A stretch of DNA of 64,000 nucleotides from Candidatus Babelota bacterium (GTDB taxonomy: Bacteria > Babelota > Babeliae > Babelales > Vermiphilaceae): contig JAPLIS010000013.1 in assembly GCA_026388985.1 (NCBI GenBank), forward strand, positions 1-64,000, written 5' to 3'. Both the position numbers and the translations under genes were made by a program. The notes beneath the pieces were generated by a model. That model had not been told where the DNA came from. It searched no databases and was given only the letters and a program-made list of their open reading frames with translations. Every line of letters starts with the position of its first letter. The stretch's first letter is position 1. Positions 7,722-17,467 of the stretch are shown here, piece after piece.

Positions 7722-9044
7722 TTAATGTTTACGTGCAATAAAATGAATTGGTACGCCTTGTAAATCATATTTTTTACGCATCATTTGCTCTAAAAAACCA
7801 AATTGTGTTGGACCAAAAAATTGTGGCAAATTTACCCGTAACACAATGGTAATGGGAGATGTTTGCACCTGATTAGCACGCGCTACACGTAACATAAGCC
7901 CCTGCTTATAAAGTGGCTTATGAACCAGTGCTTCTTTAAACAAAAAGGTCAGCTCATCATCTGGCAATGTCTGCGAGTATTTTTGTCTTACTTTTTCAAT
8001 AAGAGGCAAAACATGCCCAATATTTCTACCCGTTTTACAGGATATATCGAGTCGAGCAACTTTTTTCATTACATAATCATATTCATCAAGGCTAGAATCC
8101 ATTGTTTCATGCTCGTACTCTTGCACAATATCCTGCTTATTAAATAATAGAATAACCGCCTTGTACTGATCTTGGAACGCATAAAATAATAACTTTAACT
8201 CTTGATCAGCTAATTTGCCTTCTGCCGCATCAACGACCAACAAAACGATGTCGGCATCTTTTAATGCTCCCATAGCTGTTTTGACCATCATAGTTTCAAG
8301 CTGATCGGTAATAACTCGTTTTCTACGAATACCTGGCGTATCAGTTAACTCAATTACTTCTTTATAAAATTGAAGCTTTTCACTAATTGGTTCACGCGTA
8401 GTACCTGGAATATTAGAAACAATAGAACGCTCTTGCTTTAACAATAGGTTAAGCAATGAAGATTTCCCAACGTTTGGTTTTCCCAAAATCACTACACGGC
8501 ATTGCGGCTCTTCTTGAACCAACAGTATGGGCTCATCAGCAATCGCAATTACAATCTCTTCTAATAAATCTGCAATACCTGTTCCATGCTGGGCCGAAAT
8601 AGGAAAATGTTTTTCATAACCAAGTGCATCAAATTCATGAAGCAATTCTTTGGCTACATGAGAATCAACCTTATTGGTAACCAAAAATACCGGTTTGCCT
8701 AACTTACGTAATAAAGTATTAATTTCTCTATCTTCAGGCAGAACACCAACCTTGCCATCGCACATAAATAAAATAACAACGGCGCTTTCAAGTTGTGCCA
8801 ATGCTTGCTTGCGAGTCTGCTCTAAAATAATATCTTGTGTTTTGCGTAAACTAATACCACCAGTATCAATGAGTTGAAAAGAATGCCCCTGCCATAACAC
8901 GACATCTTTAAGAGGATCGCGCGTTACTCCTTCTTGATCTAGGGTAATACTTTTAACATCCACAGATAACCTATTAAACAATGTTGATTTACCAACATTT
9001 GTTCTACCAACAATTACCACCTTAGGAAATATATGCTTATTCAT
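7722..9044 (-). CDS. der: Ribosome biogenesis GTPase Der (EngA)
   Basis: This 440-residue protein has two tandem GTPase domains: GRTNVGKST with DTGG and NKVD in the first, and GKPNVGKSS with DTPG and NKQD in the second. A C-terminal KH-like domain (about 350-440, ending PIHFIARKH) follows. Der assists late assembly of the 50S subunit. The ATG at 9044 overlaps the dnaX stop codon by one base (TAATG) and is preceded by AGAGGT, so the two are likely translationally coupled. An upstream in-frame start at 9107 would lie inside dnaX and is less likely. Confidence 0.96.
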   Translation of the reverse strand: MNKHIFPKVVIVGRTNVGKSTLFNRLSVDVKSITLDQEGVTRDPLKDVVLWQGHSFQLIDTGGISLRKTQDIILEQTRKQALAQLESAVVILFMCDGKVGVLPEDREINTLLRKLGKPVFLVTNKVDSHVAKELLHEFDALGYEKHFPISAQHGTGIADLLEEIVIAIADEPILLVQEEPQCRVVILGKPNVGKSSLLNLLLKQERSIVSNIPGTTREPISEKLQFYKEVIELTDTPGIRRKRVITDQLETMMVKTAMGALKDADIVLLVVDAAEGKLADQELKLLFYAFQDQYKAVILLFNKQDIVQEYEHETMDSSLDEYDYVMKKVARLDISCKTGRNIGHVLPLIEKVRQKYSQTLPDDELTFLFKEALVHKPLYKQGLMLRVARANQVQTSPITIVLRVNLPQFFGPTQFGFLEQMMRKKYDLQGVPIHFIARKH

Positions 9045-10843
9045 TATTGCTGTACCTCTCGTACCAAACCAGGAAAATGGTGTAACACCATATGTGTTGT
9101 TTTCCACACAGATGAATCTGAAATATCTATAGCACTGCTTTGCTCATCCAATGCACCCATCTCTACAAATGGTGTGCGCTGTTCACGTTGATACCCTTTG
9201 CCAAAAGGCTCTTTTTTGTGCTCTACCTTTTTTTGTTCAATTTTTTTTATCTCTATCTTTGCGGCTATTTTTGGCTCACTAACCGCCTTAGATTCTCCGG
9301 TAAAATTCATAATAAAATGCACGTTAGGTGAAAATATACGATGAAAATGAGGGCTCCAAAGAGCGCGTTCATCGTGTATTACACTTTCAAAAAACGATAA
9401 TTCTTTTGCAAATTGCACAACTACTCCATCAGCATCAATACGCATGCAAGCACCCTGGCTTAATATAGAATGCAATAAAGGTTCTTGCTGAATCTCTTGC
9501 GTACTTATAAAACGATGCCATTTTGCCGGTAACGTCTCGTGCGCATCGTGCGCATCTTGCACATCGTGCACATCGTGCGCATCGTACGGTGCATCGTGCG
9601 CCTCTTGTATAATGCTGCCAAAAGATTTCATCTCATCATCGCTATCATCGATTTCTGATTCATTATACACTTGATCAGATGGCATAACTGCTGGACAAGA
9701 CACTGTGGCGTGGGGTGGCATAGATGAACCCCCTTGGCTACCATCAGTATCCTGACATAATTGTAAAAAAAACATTTCAAGGAAAAGATGCTGTGCGGTT
9801 GTTTTAAAAAAAAGCTCTTCATTGTTATATATGTGCTGCAAAATATCGTTCAGTCTTTTGAGTGAACACATATGAATAACCCCTTCAAGCATGCTATAAT
9901 CTTCATGCTCATGAGGCCTAACTCCATACTTAAGCCACAGTAATGACCGCATTAATTCTATAAAGCGACGCCATATATATTCTGCACAAAAGTGCTCAAG
10001 GTTACTCTTTTTTAAAAACACCAGCATGTCCCGTGCATTACAGGTAAAAATTAATTCTATAATCTGCACAAAACTACCAGTATCTAAATGGTCTAATACA
10101 CGCAAAACTGCTTGTGCCGTTACCGAGCCACTTGAAAAACGAACCTGTTCGACAATATTTAATGCATCACGCACTGACCCTCGCGTTTCATGTATAATTA
10201 ATGAAAGACCAGTCGATTCATAGGGTATATTTTCAGCTGCACATACCTGCTGCAAATGAGTCAACAGTATTGGTTCATCAACTGCTTTAAACAGTAATTG
10301 AAAGCATCGCGACTTAACCGTATCAATAATTTTTTGTGTATCTGTTGTTGCTAGAATAAAAACAACATTTGCTGGTGGCTCTTCTAAAATTTTTAATAAA
10401 GCATTAAAAGCAGCCTTGCTGAGCATATGGGCTTCATCTATTAAATAAATTTTTTTCACCCCCATAATAGGCAAAAGAGATGCCGCATCAATAATCTGAC
10501 GCACATTATCAACACCGGTATGAGAAGCTGCATCCATTTCTATAAAATCAGGATGAGTACCGGCAAGCATCGCACTACATGAATCACATACCATGCACGG
10601 AAGTGTATATTTTTTAGGATTTTTCTGAAAACTTTCAAGATCTTTACAATTTAAGGCTGATGAAAATACTCGTGCTGTTGTGGTTTTACCACATCCTCGT
10701 TGACCAGAAAAAAGATAGACCGGAAAATAATGACCTAAATAAAGACTATTTTTGAGCATTCGAACAGACAAAGTTTGACCAATTATCTGATCAAAATTCT
10801 TGGCTCGCAATTTACGAGCAAGATTAAGCTTCGTGTCAATCAT
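9044..10843 (-). CDS. dnaX: DNA polymerase III subunit gamma/tau
   Basis: This is the clamp-loader ATPase of the replisome. About 599 residues contain N-terminal LARKLRAKNFDQIIGQ, a Walker A GQRGCGKTTT, a zinc module with four cysteines (CKD...PCMVCDSC), the Walker B/DEAH stretch YLIDEAHML, and the sensor SRC. The C-terminal third is divergent and carries a low-complexity Asp-Ala-His linker encoded by 9-bp repeats. I start at 10843 (MIDTKLNLARK). An ATG five codons upstream is equally open and neither has a strong ribosome site. No poly-A slippery site was located with confidence, so separate gamma and tau forms cannot be claimed. Confidence 0.95.
   Translation of the reverse strand: MIDTKLNLARKLRAKNFDQIIGQTLSVRMLKNSLYLGHYFPVYLFSGQRGCGKTTTARVFSSALNCKDLESFQKNPKKYTLPCMVCDSCSAMLAGTHPDFIEMDAASHTGVDNVRQIIDAASLLPIMGVKKIYLIDEAHMLSKAAFNALLKILEEPPANVVFILATTDTQKIIDTVKSRCFQLLFKAVDEPILLTHLQQVCAAENIPYESTGLSLIIHETRGSVRDALNIVEQVRFSSGSVTAQAVLRVLDHLDTGSFVQIIELIFTCNARDMLVFLKKSNLEHFCAEYIWRRFIELMRSLLWLKYGVRPHEHEDYSMLEGVIHMCSLKRLNDILQHIYNNEELFFKTTAQHLFLEMFFLQLCQDTDGSQGGSSMPPHATVSCPAVMPSDQVYNESEIDDSDDEMKSFGSIIQEAHDAPYDAHDVHDVQDAHDAHETLPAKWHRFISTQEIQQEPLLHSILSQGACMRIDADGVVVQFAKELSFFESVIHDERALWSPHFHRIFSPNVHFIMNFTGESKAVSEPKIAAKIEIKKIEQKKVEHKKEPFGKGYQREQRTPFVEMGALDEQSSAIDISDSSVWKTTHMVLHHFPGLVREVQQ
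9535..9602 (-). repeat. 9-bp (GCATCGTGC-type) repeats in the dnaX linker
   Basis: Repeats of CATCGTGCG/CATCTTGCA type encode an Asp-Ala-His-Asp-Val/Ala stretch between the ATPase region and the divergent C-terminus. All length changes of 9 bp keep the frame. Confidence 0.8.
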
Positions 10844-11077
10844 TAGGCAACCAACCAAACATTATTTAAAAACGTATAACTCTCCAAAACACGAAACTTT
10901 TTATACATACATTTTTTATACATATAATTTTTTAGTCAAGAAACTGTGTATATACATGCTTTTTATAAACATAGGGGGAAGCACATACAAGAAATCATTA
11001 CTTCTGCTGCTTCTTTTCAGACCTGACAGGTTGAGCAATTACTCTTTATCTACTTCCCCAAACTTTAAAGACCATTT

Positions 11078-11169
11078 TGGTGGAGAGAGAGGGATTCGAA
11101 CCCTCGATACCCCTTACGGAGTATACACGATTTCCAATCGTGCTCTTTCGACCACTCAGACATCTCTCC
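11078..11169 (-). tRNA. tRNA-Ser (anticodon GGA)
   Basis: This 92-base class II tRNA has the acceptor GGAGAGA/TCTCTCC and a D arm with GAGTGGTCGAAAGAGC. The anticodon stem CACGA/TCGTG encloses the loop TTGGAAA (anticodon GGA). A long variable arm (TATACTCC...GGGGTATC) and the T loop TTCGAAT follow, and CCA is encoded. The discriminator base is A, whereas G73 is usual for bacterial tRNA-Ser. Confidence 0.96.
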
Positions 11170-11198
11170 ACATAGAGCGCCTGAGTTTGGCACTTATC

Positions 11199-12077
11199 TT
11201 AATTTGCTATACTGTCTTTTGTTTCTTCTACAGCAACTTCTTTTTCTACAGCAACTTCTTTTTTTACAGCACTGCTTTTTTGAACTTCAACTTTTTTATC
11301 AGCTGTAGCACTCACTGGCTTATCTTTATCAGTGCTTGCTTTTTTTTCAGCCGCTAACATTCTCGCTTTTTCTGCTGCCGCTGCTGCTTTTTTAGCTGCT
11401 TCTATTTTGCCTTTTTCAACAAAAGCACCTAAATAATCAACTATAACTTGAATTGAACGAGGAGCATCGTCATTAGCTGGAATAACATAGTCTACCAAGG
11501 TAGGATCACCATTAGTATCAACCATTGCCACAACAGGAACTCCCATTGCATTGGCTTCTAGCAATGCCGCGCCTTCTTTGCCTACGTCAATCAAGACTAT
11601 AGCGCCAACAGGCCATTTTAATGTCCGAATACCACCAACGCTTTTTTCTAAGCGATGTACCAACTTTTGGAACACGTTAAGTTCTTTTTTGGTATAATAT
11701 GGATGGGTTTCTGCTTTAACAAGCACATCTTCATAATGCAAGAGACGAGTTACTGATTTTTTGACTTGCTCATAATTGCTTAAAGTTCCACCAATCCATC
11801 GGTGACTTACATAAGGCATATCAAATTTTTTAGCCATATCTTCAATTATTTTTTGTGCTGGACGCTTTGTTCCAACCCATAAAATTTGCTTGTTTTGAGC
11901 TGCTATTTCACCAAGAAATACAGCTGCTTTTTCAAGATGAAAAGCTGTCTTGGAAACGTCAATTAAATGAACTTTACTTTTAAGTCCCCAAATATAGGGT
12001 GCCATCTTAGGACACCAACGCGATGTTTGATGGCCAAAGTGAGAACCTGCTTTAATAAGCTCTCGAAAATCTATCAT
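11199..12077 (-). CDS. rpsB: 30S ribosomal protein S2
   Basis: 292 residues, beginning MIDFRELIKAGSHFGHQTSRW with the strongly conserved GxHFGH motif. The family signatures IGGTLSNYEQVKKS, AIVLIDVGKEGAALLEA and PVVAMVDTNGDP follow, then VDYVIPANDDAPRS. The last 60 residues are a Lys/Ala/Glu/Val-rich extension beyond the usual S2 end, a common feature of variable S2 tails. AAAGGA lies 8-9 bases before the ATG at 12077; the longer frame to 12116 has no comparable site. Elongation factor Ts (tsf), its usual partner downstream, is absent: tRNA-Ser follows instead. Confidence 0.96.
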   Translation of the reverse strand: MIDFRELIKAGSHFGHQTSRWCPKMAPYIWGLKSKVHLIDVSKTAFHLEKAAVFLGEIAAQNKQILWVGTKRPAQKIIEDMAKKFDMPYVSHRWIGGTLSNYEQVKKSVTRLLHYEDVLVKAETHPYYTKKELNVFQKLVHRLEKSVGGIRTLKWPVGAIVLIDVGKEGAALLEANAMGVPVVAMVDTNGDPTLVDYVIPANDDAPRSIQVIVDYLGAFVEKGKIEAAKKAAAAAEKARMLAAEKKASTDKDKPVSATADKKVEVQKSSAVKKEVAVEKEVAVEETKDSIAN

Positions 12078-12188
12078 GCAAAAATCCTTTCTCGTTACCA
12101 CGATAATATCGTTCAAAGTTTAACAAATACCAAAAAAAATGCAATGTAAAATAATAGAAAATTCAGTATACCCTCAAAAAATTCAATT

Positions 12189-13613
12189 TCAATCTAAGTC
12201 CGCCCCTATTACCTCATTTTTCGCTACTGCCTGATCAAAACGTCTCCCTAAAAAGAATGCTGCTATAAACCATAGCCCAACCAGGGAAGCGAAAAGAAAC
12301 GCGTGAGCAGGCAAAAACAATGCTGAACCAAGCCCTGCAGAAAAATGATTAAATGTCGAACCTGACGCCTTAGCAAATTTACTACCAAATGCATCAATCC
12401 ATGATTTTGACTTAAATTTAATCTCTTTAACCGTTGGAATATACAGACTTTCGCGTACTGGCAAACTAAACCCATAGTGAATAGACTTCAATACGGTACA
12501 CACAAGAATTAATGACCACTCGCTCATATTAAGCATAAAGTACAATAACATTATGCCGCTCAAAAGAGGCATAATTAACAAACAAAGCCGTTCACCCAAC
12601 CGGGTAAGAAGCGCGCGAGTCCCAAAATATGATACAAGCATACCCGCAACATGTGAAATAAAAATTGTTTTAAAGAAAAAAGCACTTAACCCCGAAATAT
12701 CTGCCGCGTGCTTGGCCCCTATAGATAATCGTAAAAAACCAATAACCGTATCAATCATTTCATAAAAAAACACTAGTCCAAAAATACCAAGCACATAGGG
12801 ATACCGTAAAATCATATAAAGACCGCCCAGAACCCCATCGCGTTTAGAATGCTTCTTAGGTTCAATAGTAGGACCGGTTTCTTCATCTCCTTTTTCCTTT
12901 TCTAATCGATAAGCAGCTTCATACCCATGCAGATAGCGCCCTGGTACCTTTTTAATCAGTACATAAATTATTGCGGGGACTAACGCTATCATTGCTGATG
13001 AAATCCCTAAAACTAACTGATGCAACGCTACACCAGACATAATTTCTTTAAACTGTACGCTCCACGTAAAAAGTGCCCAACCAAAACCAGCACTTAAAGC
13101 CCCGCCCAGCTTAGAAGCTGCAACCATAGGCCCATAACTTTTTTTACCTTCTTCTGGAGAGGTAACCGAGTTGGCAAAAGCCCAAAAAACACTCACCACA
13201 AATGGCGAATATCCTTCAACAAAAAAATAGAACAACCACCCAAAAACACGATAGGGATTGGCATTGGTATTTTGTATCCCTATAGTTGAATGCCCTATAA
13301 AATAGGTAAAAACCAATCCCACAATACCAAAAAAAGCTGCACAATACATTAAAAGCTGATAGCGCCGAACCGCATCAACAAGCTTAGAGTAAAATAGAAT
13401 TGCCGGGGTAAGAACAATGAAAGCTAAAACCTTTGCCATTGGGGCAAAATCTTTGCCTACCGTAGCAATAAATATGGAACTCTTCAGCTCCCTTGCGAGC
13501 GTGTAGCCTGCAATAATAAGAAAAAAGGCAATACTCAAAAAAACAACTTTCAACCGCTCATATCGTTCTGATTCAAGCAATTCTTCTGGTAGCGATGTAA
13601 GCCGTGAACCCAT
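12189..13613 (-). CDS. ATP/ADP translocase-type nucleotide transporter (first of three)
   Basis: 474 residues with about 11-12 hydrophobic segments, of the Tlc/NTT family (energy-parasite nucleotide carrier). Diagnostic parts are the first helix followed by ARELKSSIFIATVGKDFAPMAK, the YYSKLVDAVRR-type loop (here FYSKLVDAVRRYQ), and the C-terminal YIPTVKEIKFKSKSWIDAFGSK segment. Family members import host ATP, other nucleotides or NAD by exchange. It is more distant from the 22.7 and 24.1 kb pair than those are from each other, so substrate may differ. AGAGGA lies 8 bases before the ATG at 13613; a GTG two codons earlier is too close to that site. Confidence 0.92.
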   Translation of the reverse strand: MGSRLTSLPEELLESERYERLKVVFLSIAFFLIIAGYTLARELKSSIFIATVGKDFAPMAKVLAFIVLTPAILFYSKLVDAVRRYQLLMYCAAFFGIVGLVFTYFIGHSTIGIQNTNANPYRVFGWLFYFFVEGYSPFVVSVFWAFANSVTSPEEGKKSYGPMVAASKLGGALSAGFGWALFTWSVQFKEIMSGVALHQLVLGISSAMIALVPAIIYVLIKKVPGRYLHGYEAAYRLEKEKGDEETGPTIEPKKHSKRDGVLGGLYMILRYPYVLGIFGLVFFYEMIDTVIGFLRLSIGAKHAADISGLSAFFFKTIFISHVAGMLVSYFGTRALLTRLGERLCLLIMPLLSGIMLLYFMLNMSEWSLILVCTVLKSIHYGFSLPVRESLYIPTVKEIKFKSKSWIDAFGSKFAKASGSTFNHFSAGLGSALFLPAHAFLFASLVGLWFIAAFFLGRRFDQAVAKNEVIGADLD

Positions 13614-13619
13614 GTGCAC

Positions 13620-13987
13620 AATCCTCTTGATTTAAAAAGCAGCCTATATTATTAAAACAAATCTTTTTACGAACAATACGCATACATAGATTAACAAATG
13701 ATTCATCATTTGTAAAAATAAACCATTTCATTAAAATAGGTTTCAACTGTCACCTTTTAACTCTTTATTTCAACCTCGATTATGTTCATTTTAACACTCA
13801 TCTGGCTAATAGCAAATTTAACAAAAAAGTAATAAAATTGACAAAATACGTCGACAAACTACACTAAATAGGTAACGTATCCATAGCCCCAAAGCGGCGC
13901 TTTATGTTTTAAATTTTCAGTTTGAGAAGTTTTAAGGTGTATTGTTAGTAGTAGTTAGAAACAATTTAGCAAAAGTAAGGTTATACC
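13620..13987. other. Divergent intergenic region between the transporter gene and lon
   Basis: This 368-base AT-rich gap separates two divergent genes, so promoters for both should lie here. I see one plausible plus-strand promoter (13838-13865). No heat-shock CIRCE-type inverted repeat was recognised, and there is no coding frame or RNA gene I can support. Confidence 0.5.
13838..13865 (+). promoter_or_regulatory. Possible sigma-70 promoter for lon
   Basis: A perfect TTGACA at 13838-13843 is followed after 16 bases by TACACT at 13860-13865. The lon ATG is 122 bases downstream. The -10 is weak (4 of 6), so this is tentative. Confidence 0.4.
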
Positions 13988-16438
13988 ATGATAGAAGCTG
14001 AGGTTGCCAACAACATCCCTGATAATTTTTTACCTCTTTTACCCCTTAAAAATGTTGTTATATTACCTAAAAGCATTATTCCTATCATCGTTGGTCGCCC
14101 CCTTTCAATTCAAGCGGTAGAACAAGCGCTTAAGGGTGATCGCCAGCTTTTTATAACCACGCAAAAAGATCAAAATATTGAGTCTCCCGTGGAAAAAGAT
14201 TTATTTAGTCATGGCACACGGTCTACCATTCTGCAGGTAATGCGCATGCCCAATGGTTCTCTTAAAATACTTGCTGAAGGTATTTGCCGTGCAAAAATAA
14301 CACAATTTGAAGAAAAAGATGGCTTTATTTCCGTAAAACATCAAGATCTTCCCACCACCCATGACACGTTAACCGTAAAATTAGAAGCGCTATGGCGTCA
14401 GCTACAAGAGCTTTACCTGAAGTATGCTAAACTAAATGATAAAGCACCTGCGGATATCGTATCTATGGTTAAAGACCCTAAAGATATGGATTATATTACT
14501 GATACCGTTGCTATGCACATTGAAAAGCTAACCCTAGAAAAACGCCAAGCAATTCTTGAACTTCCGAATCTACAAAAAAGAATGTTGGCCCTATCTACTT
14601 TCTTAAAACAAGAAATATCTATTTTGCAAACCGAGCAAAAAATTCGTGGCCGCGTGCAAATACAGGTGGAAAAAAGCCAAAAAGAATACTACCTGCATGA
14701 GCAAATCAAGGCTATACAAAAAGAACTTGGCCGAGAAGACCTTGATTCTGAGATGGAAAATATCAAAAAAAAGGTTAAAGGGTTAAAACTTCCCAACTTA
14801 GTGACCGAAAAAGTCAACAAAGAAATTCATCGCCTTGAACAAATGCCTGCCCTTTCTTCTGAAGCAGTAGTAAGTCGTCATTTTATTGATTGGATTATCT
14901 CTTTACCTTGGCTTAAAGAATCGCGTGACACGCTGAGTCTTTCTCAGGCTGAACATATTCTTAATAAAAGTCACGCTGGACTCAAAAAGTCAAAAGAACG
15001 CATTATTGAATTTTTAGCAGCTAAAAAATTCTCTAAAAATCTTCATAAGTCACCTATCATTTGCCTTGTAGGGCCACCAGGTGTGGGCAAAACATCGCTG
15101 GTAAAATCTATAGCTCAAAGCTTAGGCCGTAAATTTGTGCGCATTTCATTAGGTGGCGTACGCGATGAAGCTGAAATTCGTGGTCACCGCAGAACATATG
15201 TGGGCTCATTGCCAGGCAAAATTATTCAGGCAATGAAAAAAGCTGGCACCATCAATCCGGTCATTTTACTTGATGAAATTGATAAAATGTCACGAGATAT
15301 GCAGGGTGACCCAGCTGCAGCGCTATTAGAAGTGCTTGATCCGGAACAAAACGCCTCCTTTGTAGATCACTTTCTTGAAGTTGATTATGACCTATCAAAA
15401 GTTATGTTTATTGCTACCGCAAATATAATGGATAATATTCCCTATCCATTATTTGATAGACTTGAAATTATTAGCCTTTCCGGTTACACCTCTGAAGAAA
15501 AAATTGATATCGCTAAAAAATTTTTAATTCCTAAAAATTTAAAAGAGTACAGTCTAAACAAGTCTCAGTTTATCTTAAGTGATGAGTTACTTATTCATAT
15601 AATAAATGAATACACTAAAGAGGCGGGAATACGCCAACTTGATAGAATTATTGCAAAATTAATGCGCAAAACTATTCAACACTTGCTAAAAAACAAGCAA
15701 GCAAAAAATGTAACCATAACCAATGAAATCGTTCTAGACTGGCTTGGACACGTAACTTTCAGAAAAACTAACCTTACCTCCAATAGCACTCGCATAGGAA
15801 TTGTAACTGGACTGGCTTGGACTGAAGTTGGTGGCGACGTTCTTGAAGTTGAAACAAGTGTTATTCCCGGAAAAGGGGGATTGACTCTTACTGGTCAACT
15901 TGGCGATGTTATGCAAGAATCGGCACACACCGCATTGACATATATCAGATCACGTAGCACCGAATTGGGCATTAAAAGTAACTTTTATACCACAAAAGAT
16001 TTTCACGTGCATATTCCCGAAGGCGCTACACCTAAAGATGGCCCTTCTGCTGGTATAACTATGTGTGTTGCTCTTATTTCGGCCTTTACTGAAAATCCGG
16101 TTAAAAACAAGCTCGCCATGACCGGTGAAATTACCCTTCAAGGTAGAGTGCTGGGTGTTGGGGGATTAAAAGAAAAATTACTTGCGGCACAACAGTATGC
16201 TATTGAGCAAGTAATAGTACCTCAAGAAAACTTTAATGATATTGAAGAAATCAAAAAAGATACAAATCTTGATGCTATTAAGTTAACATTTGTAAGCACG
16301 ATGGATGAAGTGCTTCAGGAAGCTTTTGTAGAAAACCCCTATACCTGGGCTAAGAAGTTACACCAAAAAGCAAAATCTAAAGTGAAAACAAAAAAGACGG
16401 CTCTCAAAAAAAATAGTACAAAAAAAACTAAAGAATAG
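13988..16438 (+). CDS. lon: ATP-dependent protease Lon
   Basis: This 816-residue protein has full Lon architecture. An N-terminal substrate-binding domain starts [13 protein letters not shown], and a coiled helical region contains [16 protein letters not shown]. The AAA+ module has Walker [10 protein letters not shown], Walker [10 protein letters not shown], and [19 protein letters not shown]. The protease domain has catalytic serine in DGPSAGIT and catalytic lysine in the KEKLLAA segment. Lon degrades misfolded and regulatory proteins in the cytoplasm. The last 35 residues are a basic Lys-rich tail beyond the normal end. The start follows a short leader with AGTAAGGTTATACC. Confidence 0.97.
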   Translation: MIEAEVANNIPDNFLPLLPLKNVVILPKSIIPIIVGRPLSIQAVEQALKGDRQLFITTQKDQNIESPVEKDLFSHGTRSTILQVMRMPNGSLKILAEGICRAKITQFEEKDGFISVKHQDLPTTHDTLTVKLEALWRQLQELYLKYAKLNDKAPADIVSMVKDPKDMDYITDTVAMHIEKLTLEKRQAILELPNLQKRMLALSTFLKQEISILQTEQKIRGRVQIQVEKSQKEYYLHEQIKAIQKELGREDLDSEMENIKKKVKGLKLPNLVTEKVNKEIHRLEQMPALSSEAVVSRHFIDWIISLPWLKESRDTLSLSQAEHILNKSHAGLKKSKERIIEFLAAKKFSKNLHKSPIICLVGPPGVGKTSLVKSIAQSLGRKFVRISLGGVRDEAEIRGHRRTYVGSLPGKIIQAMKKAGTINPVILLDEIDKMSRDMQGDPAAALLEVLDPEQNASFVDHFLEVDYDLSKVMFIATANIMDNIPYPLFDRLEIISLSGYTSEEKIDIAKKFLIPKNLKEYSLNKSQFILSDELLIHIINEYTKEAGIRQLDRIIAKLMRKTIQHLLKNKQAKNVTITNEIVLDWLGHVTFRKTNLTSNSTRIGIVTGLAWTEVGGDVLEVETSVIPGKGGLTLTGQLGDVMQESAHTALTYIRSRSTELGIKSNFYTTKDFHVHIPEGATPKDGPSAGITMCVALISAFTENPVKNKLAMTGEITLQGRVLGVGGLKEKLLAAQQYAIEQVIVPQENFNDIEEIKKDTNLDAIKLTFVSTMDEVLQEAFVENPYTWAKKLHQKAKSKVKTKKTALKKNSTKKTKE

Positions 16439-16478
16439 TTTATTATATTACCCCAAAAAATAGTTTATTATATTACCC
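16434..16478 (+). repeat. 20-bp direct repeat across the lon stop codon
   Basis: The sequence AATAGTTTATTATATTACCC occurs at 16434-16453 and again at 16459-16478, separated by five bases. The first copy contains the lon TAG stop; the second ends just before the AAGGAG of the next gene. This looks like a small tandem duplication. Confidence 0.85.
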
Positions 16479-16492
16479 TAAGGAGCCTTTTT

Positions 16493-16702
16493 ATGAAAAA
16501 AAATCTTATTTCTTTATTATCTGCTGCTTTATTGATCACCTTACCTGCTTGCATGGGTGATAAAAACAATTCATGCTGTAACAAGTCTACTGCCTGCTCA
16601 ACAACAACACCTTCTGAATCAGCTCCAGCTGAAAACCCACTTGAAGTAGCTGTTGAAACCGAAAAAACTCAAGTGCAAGAAGAAAACGTAAATAAGTTCT
16701 AA
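16493..16702 (+). CDS. Small lipoprotein
   Basis: 69 residues. A signal peptide ends in the lipobox LPAC with Cys20 and is followed by a Cys/Ser/Thr-rich segment (NNSCCNKSTACS) and an acidic tail. AAGGAG precedes the ATG. It lies 54 bases after lon on the same strand and could be co-transcribed, with the terminator directly after it. The signal region is very close to that of the lipoprotein at 17113 (both have Cys20 after hydrophobic LL--A-L-T-PAC). The function is unknown. Confidence 0.7.
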   Translation: MKKNLISLLSAALLITLPACMGDKNNSCCNKSTACSTTTPSESAPAENPLEVAVETEKTQVQEENVNKF

Positions 16703-16712
16703 GAGTAATAAC

Positions 16713-16745
16713 AAAAGCCCCTAAAAGTAATTCTAGGGGCTTTTT
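16713..16745 (+). terminator. Rho-independent terminator after the lon-lipoprotein unit
   Basis: An 11-bp stem with five G-C pairs (AAAAGCCCCTA at 16713-16723 with TAGGGGCTTTT at 16734-16744) and a 10-base loop, followed by a further T before GC. The T run forms part of the stem. Confidence 0.85.
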
Positions 16746-16754
16746 GCTGCCTAT

Positions 16755-17025
16755 TTGGAGGCAAGTATCTTTTGCTCATTGCCACGATAACGTGGAAGAA
16801 ACCATATCTCGTTTTCACCGCGAATGACGTGCGAGAGGGCACTCATAATCTTACGTGGGCATGTATTTTTAAAAAATTAAAGCAACCACCATATCTCAAT
16901 TAAACCCATCCTTCTCTAATGGCCAACTGTCAGCAGATATTACTATTAACTTACACATTATCTAACAATTGTGCACGCCTTTAAAAGGCTTTAGGTCTCT
17001 AAGCGCTTAACTCGAAATCACGTTA
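16755..17025. repeat. Partial copy of the 5.5-6.4 kb dispersed repeat
   Basis: The gene-free stretch 16703-17112 contains GCAAGTATCTTTTGCT, then CGTTTTCACCGCGAATGACGTG, then GGCACTCAT...TTACGTGG(A/G)CATG followed by an A-rich edge. These are the blocks of the right half of the 5.5-6.2 kb region in the same order. Further on, TCTCTAAGCGCTTAA (16996-17010) plus a CACGTTA (17019-17025) matches 6328-6342 and 6351-6357. The left inverted arm is missing here. Confidence 0.65.
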
Positions 17026-17112
17026 CCATAAGATCATTGAAAAAGAAGATAGAACCTGTATAGACTGATCTGTGTACTAAATTTATACAAACTATGTTTA
17101 AGGGAGAATATG

Positions 17113-17346
17113 ATGAACAAAAATCTATTGGTTATGCTGTGTCTTGCAGCACTTGTTACAGCGCCTGCTTGTATGAAAAGAGAAAACGGCAAACAAACTC
17201 AAAAAACTCAACAAACTCAAAAAACCGCAAAAAACAATGCGAAAAACACAAAAGCAAAAAAAACTTCAAGCAAAAAAGCACAGCCAAAACAATCAGGTAA
17301 AGGGTATGGCAAACCAGCTACTAATGCTAAAAATATGATAAAATAA
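17113..17346 (+). CDS. Small basic lipoprotein
   Basis: 77 residues. A signal peptide ends TAPAC (Cys20) and is followed by a strongly basic Lys/Gln/Thr/Asn-rich low-complexity tail (QKTQQTQKTAKN, then KAKKTSSKKAQPK). The start at 17113 is preferred because AGGGAG is 6 bases away; the ATG immediately before it would leave only 3. The signal peptide resembles that of the lipoprotein at 16493. A positively charged, lipid-anchored tail could bind nucleic acid or polyanions, but that is inference only. Confidence 0.65.
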   Translation: MNKNLLVMLCLAALVTAPACMKRENGKQTQKTQQTQKTAKNNAKNTKAKKTSSKKAQPKQSGKGYGKPATNAKNMIK

Positions 17347-17383
17347 AAAGCGAATACACGCATTTTTGTTTTTGAAAATTAAA

Positions 17384-17429
17384 AGAGTGAAAAAGAAAAC
17401 CTATATACTTTCTTTTTCACTCTTTTTTT
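17384..17429. terminator. Bidirectional terminator between the lipoprotein gene and recJ
   Basis: A perfect 15-bp stem (17384-17398 with 17409-17423) has a 10-base loop. It has T-rich sequence downstream on the plus strand and an A run upstream that supplies the T run on the minus strand, so it can serve both convergent genes. Confidence 0.85.
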
Positions 17430-17467
17430 GTATATCAGCGCTTAGCTAACATCTAATTTCTATTTTT

